Positions 55,283 to 61,981 of a stretch of DNA of 64,000 nucleotides are shown here, piece after piece. The notes below the pieces were generated by a model that saw only the letters and a program-made list of their open reading frames with translations, ran no database searches and had not been told where the DNA came from. A program made the position numbers and the translations under genes. The stretch comes from an uncultured Pseudomonadales bacterium (GTDB taxonomy: Bacteria; Pseudomonadota; Gammaproteobacteria; Pseudomonadales; Azotimanducaceae): NCBI GenBank assembly GCA_958296165.1, contig OY282447.1, forward strand, positions 1,612,001 through 1,676,000, given 5' to 3'. Each line of letters opens with the position of its first letter. Positions within the stretch are counted from its first letter, which is position 1.

Positions 55283-55587
55283 GCCGTAGCGTGATGTGCC
55301 GCAAGTACGGGCGAGACCTGCCCGGCCTCGACGCGCCGCCGTTGCCGGGCGCGGCTGGCCAAGACATCTTCGAGAACGTCTCCGCCAAGGCGTGGCGCGA
55401 GTGGCAGCACCTGCAAACCATGCTCATCAACGAGCACCACTTGTCTATGATCGACCCCAAGGCGCGGCAGTACTTAAGCGAACAGAGAGCCAAATACCTG
55501 GCCAACGAGGACTACGACCGGCCGGCCGGCTATGTGCCGGAAGGCTCGGAAGGCCCAGGAGGCCCGGAAGGCCCGGAAGAGAGATAG
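55279..55587 (+). CDS. yggX: Fe(II) trafficking protein YggX
   Basis: 102 residues from a GTG overlapping the mutY stop, the conserved mutY-yggX pair. MSRSVMCRKYGRDLPGL corresponds to the YggX start with its conserved Cys; AKAWREWQHLQTMLINEHHL is the signature helix. Thought to handle labile iron and protect Fe-S proteins under oxidative stress. The last 15 residues (EGSEGPGGPEGPEER) are a low-complexity extension encoded by 9-bp repeats and overlap the convergent acyltransferase gene by 58 bp. Confidence 0.93.
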   Translation: MSRSVMCRKYGRDLPGLDAPPLPGAAGQDIFENVSAKAWREWQHLQTMLINEHHLSMIDPKARQYLSEQRAKYLANEDYDRPAGYVPEGSEGPGGPEGPEER

Positions 55588-56414
55588 GCGTCCTTTTCCA
55601 CCCACAGGCTCTCGATCCACTCGCCTGGCACTTCGGTTGGTGGCGGCAGAGAGCGTGCGCGGAGGCGCACTCGCTTACAGCGCCCGCACAGGAAATCCCA
55701 GAATCCGGGTGCGGATGGAGTGTCGTAGACGATCGTAACGTCCACTACGGCATCGAGCTTGTCGCCAAGATGCTCGAGCACCATGGCGAAGCCGCCGATC
55801 TTGGGCTTCAGCAGCGCTTGGTAGGGCGATTGCTGGTCGGCGCGTTTGGCCGGCGTGAAGCGCGTGCCTTCCGCGAAGTTCAATACGCTAGTCGGCCGCT
55901 CGCGGAAGTCCGCGCAGGCCTTGCGAGTGATCTCCCGATCCCGCTCGCGCAGCTCCGGTTCCACGCGCAGGCGTTCACGGCTGTAGCGGCGCACCATCGG
56001 GAAGCCCAAGAGCCATAGCGCAACGCCGATGAAGGGAATCCAGATGAGCTGGCGCTTGGTGAAGAACTTGAACTGCGGGATGCGGCCGTTGAAGACGAAC
56101 ACCAGCACCAGGATGTCTGCCCAGCTCTGATGGTTGCTGACCACTAGATACCAGCCGTCTTTGCGCAGCGCCGCAGCGTCGGCGTCAGCCATCTGCGCAT
56201 CCACGTACACGACGCCAAGCCGGTTCGCCATCCAGCGTGCGCAGCATACCCAGCCGTCCACCATCCTGAACATCGCAGTGCCAATGGCAATGCGGCGTCG
56301 GCCCTCCGGCGTGAGCGGACGCAGAGCGCCCAGCAGATACACCGGCAGGCACCAGAACACCGTGTTCAGGGCGATGAACGCGAACGCCGCGCCGCCGCGA
56401 AGAGTGTCGACCAC
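55530..56414 (-). CDS. 1-acyl-sn-glycerol-3-phosphate acyltransferase-like membrane protein (YihG type)
   Basis: 294 residues from a GTG. An N-terminal membrane segment (FAFIALNTVFWCLPVYLLGA), then acyltransferase block I VSNHQSWADILVL (a canonical HX4D, unlike the paralogue at 10630), block II region FFTKRQLIWIPFIGVALWLL, and block III NFAEGTRFTPAKR. It probably acylates lysophospholipids at the inner membrane. The C-terminal tail (SGPSGPPGPSEPSGT) is low complexity and is antisense to the YggX tail. 17 bp downstream of purT. Confidence 0.9.
   Translation of the reverse strand: MVDTLRGGAAFAFIALNTVFWCLPVYLLGALRPLTPEGRRRIAIGTAMFRMVDGWVCCARWMANRLGVVYVDAQMADADAAALRKDGWYLVVSNHQSWADILVLVFVFNGRIPQFKFFTKRQLIWIPFIGVALWLLGFPMVRRYSRERLRVEPELRERDREITRKACADFRERPTSVLNFAEGTRFTPAKRADQQSPYQALLKPKIGGFAMVLEHLGDKLDAVVDVTIVYDTPSAPGFWDFLCGRCKRVRLRARSLPPPTEVPGEWIESLWVEKDAYLSSGPSGPPGPSEPSGT
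55539..55574. repeat. 9-bp minisatellite coding on both strands
   Basis: About four units of GGAAGGCCC with variants. Plus strand gives Gly/Pro/Glu repeats of YggX; minus strand gives Gly/Pro/Ser repeats of the acyltransferase. Unit length keeps both frames. Confidence 0.85.
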
Positions 56415-56431
56415 GCCCGGCCCTCAGTGCG

Positions 56432-57607
56432 CTAGTAGCGAAGCTCTACGCTGGCTGCGGCGCGCCTTGCCATGCGACGGGCCGCATCGACGCTCGCAGC
56501 TCTAGCCAACGCCACGCCCATGCGGCGTTCGCCCTGCACCCCGGGTTTGCCAAACAGACGGATGTGTACGTCCGGTTCGGCCAACGCCGCATCGAGCTTG
56601 TACGCTACGCGGTCCGAGTCGCCATGCGCGAGGATGACTGCCGAAGCTGCTGGCCCGAACTGTCGGATGGTTGGGATCGGCAGGTTCAAGACGGCGCGTA
56701 CGTGCAGGGCGAACTCCGACAGGTCTTGGCTGACGAGCGTCACCATGCCGGTGTCGTGCGGGCGCGGGCTTACCTCGCTGAACAGCACCTTCTCGCCCTG
56801 TACGAAGAACTCCACCCCGAAGATGCCGGTGCCGCCGAGTTCGCCGGTAACGAGAGCGGCAATGCGCTGGCACTCCGCCAGTGCCGCGGCTGCCATCGGC
56901 TGCGGCTGCCAGGATTCGCGATAGTCGCCGCCCTGCTGTCGGTGGCCGATGGGGGCGCAGAACGCCACGCCGCCGACGTGGCGCACGGTCAGCAGCGTAA
57001 TCTCGTAGTCGAACTCCACCAAACCTTCCACGATCACCGTGTCCGCGACGCCGCGCGCGCCTTCGCGAGCGGTGCGCCACGCGGCTGCCGCGTCTTGCTG
57101 CGTATGCACCGTAGACTGGCCCTTGCCGGACGAACTCATCACCGGCTTCACCACGCAAGGCACGCCCACTGCGTCTAGCGCGGCGTGGAACTCAGCCTCG
57201 CTGGCGGCGAAGCGATACGGCGAGGTGGCAACGCCCAGGGCCTCGGCGGCCAGCCGACGAATGCCCTCGCGATTCATAGTCAGCGCCGCGGCCCGTGCGG
57301 TGGGCACCACGCGCTGCCCCGCCTTCTCCAAGGCGACGAGCTCGGCCGTCGCGACGGCCTCGATTTCGGGAATGACGAGATCGGGCCGCTCGGCCTCGAT
57401 CACGCGGCGCAGTACGGGGCCGTCGAGCATGTCGATCACATGCGCCCGGTGCGCCACCTGCATGGCCGGGGCATTGGCGTAGCGATCCACCGCTACCGTC
57501 TCCACCCCTAGGCGTTGCAGTTCGATCGCCACCTCCTTGCCGAGCTCGCCAGCGCCGAGCAGCATGGCGGTGGTGGCGCTGGTGGACAGCGGCGTGCCGA
57601 TCTTCAC
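56432..57607 (-). CDS. purT: formate-dependent phosphoribosylglycinamide formyltransferase PurT
   Basis: ATP-grasp enzyme that formylates GAR from formate in purine synthesis. 391 residues (E. coli 392) from a GTG overlapping the carbonic anhydrase stop (GTGA). Blocks: [20 protein letters not shown] at the N-terminus, [33 protein letters not shown] (ATP-grasp loop), [20 protein letters not shown] and [10 protein letters not shown]. The metal-binding Glu and Asn region is intact. Confidence 0.97.
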   Translation of the reverse strand: MKIGTPLSTSATTAMLLGAGELGKEVAIELQRLGVETVAVDRYANAPAMQVAHRAHVIDMLDGPVLRRVIEAERPDLVIPEIEAVATAELVALEKAGQRVVPTARAAALTMNREGIRRLAAEALGVATSPYRFAASEAEFHAALDAVGVPCVVKPVMSSSGKGQSTVHTQQDAAAAWRTAREGARGVADTVIVEGLVEFDYEITLLTVRHVGGVAFCAPIGHRQQGGDYRESWQPQPMAAAALAECQRIAALVTGELGGTGIFGVEFFVQGEKVLFSEVSPRPHDTGMVTLVSQDLSEFALHVRAVLNLPIPTIRQFGPAASAVILAHGDSDRVAYKLDAALAEPDVHIRLFGKPGVQGERRMGVALARAASVDAARRMARRAAASVELRY

Positions 57608-58131
57608 GCGTCGTGCTGCAACTGGAGGTTCGTTTTGTAGCGCCGCAAATTGCGCACGTAGCGATCCGAGAAATCGGTGATTTCCGCCACTTCCTCATCA
57701 CGCAGTTCGCGCACAACTCTACCCGGCGAACCCAGCACCAAGCTGCGCGGCGGGATTTCCTTGCCTTCGGTGATCAGCGCGTTGGAGCCGATCAGGCAGT
57801 TGTCGCCGATCACGGCGTCGTTCATCACGACGGCATTGATGCCGATGAGGCTGTTGTTGCCGACGCTGCAGCCGTGCAGCACGGCCTTGTGGCCGATCGT
57901 CACGCAGTCGCCAATCGTCACCGGAAAGCCCTCGTCCATGTGGATCACGGCGTTGTCCTGGACGTTGCTGCGCTTGCCGATGGCTATCGTGTCGTAGTCG
58001 CCGCGCAGCACGGCGCCCCACCAGACCGACGACTCGTGCCGCAATCGCACCGCGCCGATCAGCACGGCGGTGGGTGCGACGAAAGTCTCGCCTTCGGTCA
58101 CTAGGGCGCGGCCTTGCAGCGCGTAGATCAT
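57604..58131 (-). CDS. gamma-carbonic anhydrase family protein (YrdA-like)
   Basis: 175 residues from ATG 58131. Left-handed beta-helix of hexapeptide repeats ([57 protein letters not shown]). The three Zn/Fe-ligand histidines are at VIHMDE, TIGHKA and VLHGCS positions, as in YrdA/CaiE-type proteins; carbonic anhydrase activity is not certain in this subgroup. First gene of a unit continuing to purT and the acyltransferase. Confidence 0.92.
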   Translation of the reverse strand: MIYALQGRALVTEGETFVAPTAVLIGAVRLRHESSVWWGAVLRGDYDTIAIGKRSNVQDNAVIHMDEGFPVTIGDCVTIGHKAVLHGCSVGNNSLIGINAVVMNDAVIGDNCLIGSNALITEGKEIPPRSLVLGSPGRVVRELRDEEVAEITDFSDRYVRNLRRYKTNLQLQHDA

Positions 58132-58255
58132 GATCCCTCCTCGTCTCTTGCCTGGGCCTGGCGTGTGCTGCAGCACTGCGCGTGCGAGACCTTAGCTTAG
58201 CGATTCCGCATCCACGGGTGTAGGATTGACGGCACCACCACACGGAGACGCCGCC

Positions 58256-59029
58256 GTGCTAGCCGTCCTTTCGCCCGCCAAGTCGTTGGACTTCGATACT
58301 CGGCCCGTCACCCGCAAAGCCAGCACGCCAGCCTTCCTGGACGATGCCGCAGTCCTCATTGAAGATTTGACCAAGCTGGCGCCCGGCGAGGTGTCTGAAC
58401 TCATGGGCATCAGCCAAAAGCTCGGCGAGTTGAACTGCGACCGCTACAACGAGTGGAACAAGGACCCGCGCCGCGGCAAGCAGGCGGCGCTGGCCTTTAC
58501 CGGCGATGTCTACATGGGTCTGGCCGCGTGGGATTTCAGCGCCCGCGAACTCACTTCGCTGCAACGCCGCGTGCGCATCCTGTCCGGCCTCTACGGCCTC
58601 TTGCGGCCACTCGACAAGATCCATCCCTATCGCTTGGAGATGGGCACTGCCTTCACCAACGAACGCGGCAGAGACCTCTATGCGTTTTGGGGCAACCGCA
58701 TTACCGAGTCGCTCAACGCGGAGATGGCCGGCCACCGCAACAAGACGCTGGTGAACCTGGCCTCCAACGAGTACTGGCAGGCGGTGAACGAAACCGAACT
58801 GCAAGCGAAGGTGCTGAATACGCGCTTCCTCGACGAGAAGAACGGCCAGTACAAGATCATCAGCTTCTACGCCAAGAAGGCGCGCGGTCTGATGGCTCGC
58901 TACATCGCCCGCAATCGTGTCGAGACGGTGCGGGCGCTCAAAGATTTCGACGCCCAGGGCTACCGCTATTCGGCCAGCCACTCTCGGCTCGGCGAACTCA
59001 CCTTCGTGCGCGCTGCCGTAGGCGCTTAG
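58256..59029 (+). CDS. yaaA: peroxide stress protein YaaA
   Basis: 257 residues (E. coli 258) from a GTG with CGGAG upstream. MLAVLSPAKSLDFDTRPVTR, DRYNEWNKDPRRGKQAALAF, SGLYGLLRPLDKIHPYRLEM, NLASNEYWQAVNE and FYAKKARGLMARYIARNR are all family signatures. It lowers free iron and limits peroxide damage to DNA. The stop overlaps the convergent terC-like gene stop. Together with YggX this stretch holds two iron/oxidative stress genes. Confidence 0.96.
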   Translation: MLAVLSPAKSLDFDTRPVTRKASTPAFLDDAAVLIEDLTKLAPGEVSELMGISQKLGELNCDRYNEWNKDPRRGKQAALAFTGDVYMGLAAWDFSARELTSLQRRVRILSGLYGLLRPLDKIHPYRLEMGTAFTNERGRDLYAFWGNRITESLNAEMAGHRNKTLVNLASNEYWQAVNETELQAKVLNTRFLDEKNGQYKIISFYAKKARGLMARYIARNRVETVRALKDFDAQGYRYSASHSRLGELTFVRAAVGA

Positions 59030-59793
59030 GCCGCGCCGATCTGGATTAGATCGCCCAGCTGCGCCTTGCGCAGTTTCACTCGCTTGCGCCGGCTGGCGCG
59101 GATGTTGAGCAGCTCGACGCCGAAAGAGAAGGCCATCGCGAAGTAGATGTAGCCCTTGGGCACATGGATGTCCAGGCCTTCGGCGACCAACGCGAAGCCG
59201 ATCAACACCAGGAAGGAGAGCGCCAGCATCTTGATGGTGGGGTTGTTCTCCACGAACGCGCTGACCCGGCCGGCGGCCAGCATCATTACCAGCACGGCGG
59301 CGACGATGGCGGCGACCATCACCGGCACTTGCTGCACGAGGCCCACCGCGGTAATCACCGAATCCAGCGAAAACACGATGTCGATCAACGCGATCTGTAC
59401 CAGCACGGCCGCAAAACCGGCCGCGGCGCCAGCGGCCGCGCTCGGCTCGTCCACCTCCAGCGAATTGTGAACCTCGCGGGTCGCCTTGGCGATGAGGAAG
59501 GCGCCGCCGACGAGCAGAATCACGTCGCGGCCGGAGATGCCGTGGCCGAGCAGCACGAGGAAGTCGCCCCTCAAGCTCATCACCCAAGACAGCGACAGCA
59601 AGAGGCCGATGCGCATGAACATGGCCAGCGCCAAGCCCAGCAGCCTCGCCTGCGGCTGCTGATGCTTCGGCAAACGGCTCGTTAGCACGCTGATGAAGAT
59701 GATGTTGTCTATGCCGAGCACGATTTCCAGCGCCGCCAAGGTGGCGAACGCGATCCAGATGTGCGGATCCATCAGCATTTCAAGCACGGTCAT
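59026..59793 (-). CDS. TerC family integral membrane protein
   Basis: 255 residues, seven to eight membrane helices. Family hallmarks are ALEIVLGIDNIIFISVLTSR (acidic metal-site motif in helix 1) and the symmetric ALIDIVFSLDSVITAVGLV in helix 5. Likely an inner-membrane metal (Mn2+) exporter or metal-loading partner. AGGAGG sits directly before ATG 59793. The open frame continues upstream through the DUF1244 gene, but that part is a shadow. Confidence 0.92.
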   Translation of the reverse strand: MTVLEMLMDPHIWIAFATLAALEIVLGIDNIIFISVLTSRLPKHQQPQARLLGLALAMFMRIGLLLSLSWVMSLRGDFLVLLGHGISGRDVILLVGGAFLIAKATREVHNSLEVDEPSAAAGAAAGFAAVLVQIALIDIVFSLDSVITAVGLVQQVPVMVAAIVAAVLVMMLAAGRVSAFVENNPTIKMLALSFLVLIGFALVAEGLDIHVPKGYIYFAMAFSFGVELLNIRASRRKRVKLRKAQLGDLIQIGAA

Positions 59794-59877
59794 TCCTCCT
59801 GCGAAGCGGCTTCCGACGGGCCATTGAAGCACGATACGCGGTATGATCCCGCGACTATCACGAGAGGTTGTCAAGCC

Positions 59878-60186
59878 ATGACCACGCCAGCCAACGAAGG
59901 CATTGAAGCCGCCGTATTCCGGCGCTTGGTGCAGCACTTGGACGACAACAAGAACGTGCAGAACATCGACCTGATGAACCTTGCCGGCTTCTGCCGCAAC
60001 TGTCTGGCCAAGTGGTACGTTGCCGCGGCCGAAGAACGCGGCGTAGCGGTGGAATACGAAGCCGCCCGCGAGCGCGTCTACGGAATGCCGTACAGCGAGT
60101 GGAAACAGCGCCACCAGGGCGAAGCAAGCGCGGAGCAGTTGGCGGCCCTCGCCAAGAGCGAGGCCCTCGCTGCCAAGAGCGAATAG
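59878..60186 (+). CDS. DUF1244 family protein
   Basis: 102 residues from ATG 59878. The core FRRLVQHLDDNKNVQNIDLM, NLAGFCRNCLAKWY and YGMPYSEWKQRHQGEAS match DUF1244 throughout, a small helical protein of unknown function common in proteobacteria; FCRNCL is its conserved Cys pair. The last 15 residues have two copies of ALAKSE-like sequence. lepB starts 3 bp later, so they are cotranscribed. Confidence 0.92.
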   Translation: MTTPANEGIEAAVFRRLVQHLDDNKNVQNIDLMNLAGFCRNCLAKWYVAAAEERGVAVEYEAARERVYGMPYSEWKQRHQGEASAEQLAALAKSEALAAKSE

Positions 60187-60189
60187 GCG

Positions 60190-61008
60190 GTGCGCGAACG
60201 ACTGGCCAAGCTGTGGGCCGATTGGCGCGGCCTGCTGCTGTTCGTCGCCATCATGCTGGTGTTCCGCTCGGCTGTGGCGGACTGGAACCAAGTGCCGTCC
60301 GGCAGCATGAAGCCAGGCATCCTGGACGGCGACCGCATCGTTGTGGACAAGCTCGCCTGGGGCCTGCGCCTGCCGTTTACGGATACGCGCATCGTGCGCT
60401 GGGATCACCCCGCTCGAGGCGAGGTGGTCACGTTCGAGAACCCGCTCGATGGGCGGCTGTTCGTGAAGCGCGTCGTCGCCGTGCCGGGCGATATCGTGGA
60501 GTGGCGCCGCAAGCAGCTATTCGTAAACGGCGAGCGCGCCCGCTATGCGCGGCTGCGGCAGAAGGAAATCGACAAGCTGCCCATCGTCGGCGCAAGTCGC
60601 TACCGCTTCTACTACGAGCAGTTGCTCGGCGAGCGCAGGATTGTGATGCTGCACAGCGAGCCGGGTTCGAGCAGCCCCGGCGATCGCATGGCAATGTCCT
60701 TGGCCGGCTCGAAGGCGCACAGTTGCGGCCAATACGAAGCCGTTGCGGCGGCGGCGGGCAAAGCGCTGGCCGCGGCGGTGTGCCGATGCGCCGGCACCAG
60801 CGCCTGCTCGACCTTTCCCGCCTTCACCGTGCCGAGCGGCAAGTACTGGATGATGGGAGACTATCGGGACAACTCCAGCGATTCGCGCGTTATCGGCTTT
60901 GTCGATCGCCGCAACATCTACGGCCGGGCGCACGCCATCGCTTTCTCGGTGGACAAGAGCAGCTTCTACCGGCCGCGCTTCAAGCGCTTTTTCACCGATC
61001 TGTCTTAG
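60190..61008 (+). CDS. lepB: signal peptidase I LepB
   Basis: Cleaves Sec and Tat signal peptides at the periplasmic face. 272 residues from a GTG. One N-terminal membrane segment (GLLLFVAIMLVFRSAVADW), catalytic Ser in QVPSGSMKPGILDGD, catalytic Lys in GRLFVKRVVAVPGDIVEW, and box E GKYWMMGDYRDNSSDSR. A Cys-containing insert (CRCAGTSACST) precedes box E, likely a disulfide as in gammaproteobacterial LepB. E. coli LepB has two helices; here only one is seen. Confidence 0.94.
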   Translation: MRERLAKLWADWRGLLLFVAIMLVFRSAVADWNQVPSGSMKPGILDGDRIVVDKLAWGLRLPFTDTRIVRWDHPARGEVVTFENPLDGRLFVKRVVAVPGDIVEWRRKQLFVNGERARYARLRQKEIDKLPIVGASRYRFYYEQLLGERRIVMLHSEPGSSSPGDRMAMSLAGSKAHSCGQYEAVAAAAGKALAAAVCRCAGTSACSTFPAFTVPSGKYWMMGDYRDNSSDSRVIGFVDRRNIYGRAHAIAFSVDKSSFYRPRFKRFFTDLS

Positions 61009-61027
61009 CTTACCGATCTGTCTTAGC
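60994..61027. repeat. 16-bp direct repeat (18-bp period) over a stop codon
   Basis: ACCGATCTGTCTTAGC occurs at 60994-61009 and 61012-61027. The first copy codes for the LepB C-terminus and its TAG. The copies also duplicate the stop region of the convergent gene. Confidence 0.9.
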
Positions 61028-61279
61028 GGCGTCGGCCGGGTTCGGTCGCGTTCTGGGCAACGGTCGATTGGCCCGTCGCAGCGCCCGCACCAACGCAGCG
61101 CCGCCGAAGGCCAGCAGGATGAGCACGGTGACGAACAACAGGCTGGCCGCCAGAAAGCCCAGCAGGCGCGAGCCGTCGACGTCGTAGGCGCGGCCGAGCC
61201 ACCAGATGCCGAGCGCGGCTGCCACAGCACCGAGCACAACGGTGCGGCCGATCCGCGATGCTTTGGGCCTGCTACTCAA
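61010..61279 (-). CDS. small membrane protein of unknown function
   Basis: 89 residues. Two membrane helices (TVVLGAVAAALGIWWL and LLGFLAASLLFVTVLILLAF) with a short loop, followed by a basic tail (RALRRANRPLPRTRPN). No family recognised. It is convergent with lepB, 1 bp apart, and on the same strand as, and just upstream of, the end of no other gene; the FKBP gene is 24 bp upstream of its start. The well-formed helices make a real gene likely. Confidence 0.6.
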   Translation of the reverse strand: MSSRPKASRIGRTVVLGAVAAALGIWWLGRAYDVDGSRLLGFLAASLLFVTVLILLAFGGAALVRALRRANRPLPRTRPNPADAAKTDR

Positions 61280-61303
61280 CGCGCCGTCGCGTCGGTTGTG
61301 AGT

Positions 61304-61840
61304 TTAGCTGCGCCGCACGCCCAGCAGTTCAACCTCGAAGATCAGCGTTTCGTCCGGCCCGATGCCGGTGGTGCCGTTCGCGCCGTAGGCCAAATCGGAA
61401 GGAATGTACAGTTTCCACTTGTCGCCGACGCTCATCAGCTGCAACGCCTCCTGCCAACCCTTGATGACGCCGTTCACTCGAAACTCGACGGGTTGGCCGC
61501 GCTGCACGGAGCTGTCGAATACGTCGCCGCCGATGAAGGTGCCGTGATAGTGCGTGCTGACGTGGTCCTCTGGCCCTGGTTGGTCGCCGGTGCCGGACGC
61601 GAGCACTTCGTACTGCAAGCCGGAACTGGTGGTGACCACATTGGCCCGTTTGCCGTTCTCGGCCAAGAAGGCCATGCCGCGCTGCAACGGCGTCTGCGCC
61701 GCGCTTGCTGGCGGAGTGGCTGGCGTGGATTCGGTCATCGTGTGCTCCGTTGGCTCGGCCTCTTTCGGCTCTTCCGGTGCACACGCCCACAGCATTGCGG
61801 CAACCACGCCGGCCAGCGGCAACGCGACACTCGCTCTCAT
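61304..61840 (-). CDS. FKBP-type peptidyl-prolyl cis-trans isomerase, lipoprotein
   Basis: 178 residues from ATG 61840 with AAGGA 7 nt upstream. Signal peptide with lipobox-like LWAC, a Thr/Pro-rich linker (about 25-50), a short Mip-like dimer region (MAFLAENGKRANVVTTSSGL) and an FKBP domain (VSTHYHGTFIGGDVFDSSVQ, GVIKGWQEALQLMSVGDKW, YGANGTTGIGPDETLIFEVE). It should be anchored in the envelope and assist periplasmic protein folding, in line with the adjacent protease and signal peptidase. Confidence 0.93.
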   Translation of the reverse strand: MRASVALPLAGVVAAMLWACAPEEPKEAEPTEHTMTESTPATPPASAAQTPLQRGMAFLAENGKRANVVTTSSGLQYEVLASGTGDQPGPEDHVSTHYHGTFIGGDVFDSSVQRGQPVEFRVNGVIKGWQEALQLMSVGDKWKLYIPSDLAYGANGTTGIGPDETLIFEVELLGVRRS

Positions 61841-61981
61841 GGCCAATTCCTTTTCGTCTTCGGTAGCGCCATTCTACGCCTATCCACCTCGAACAGGAGC
61901 GTACGAGCTGCGCGTCTGGTCGTAGCTCCGCGCATGGGTTACATTGCGCGTCTTTCTCACACAGCGGCAATGAGGCGGCAT

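Noticed and set aside
59026-60408. 460-residue open frame as one TerC protein with N-terminal extension
   Set aside because: The extension is antisense to DUF1244 and lepB, and TerC begins with MTVLEMLMDPHIW at 59793.
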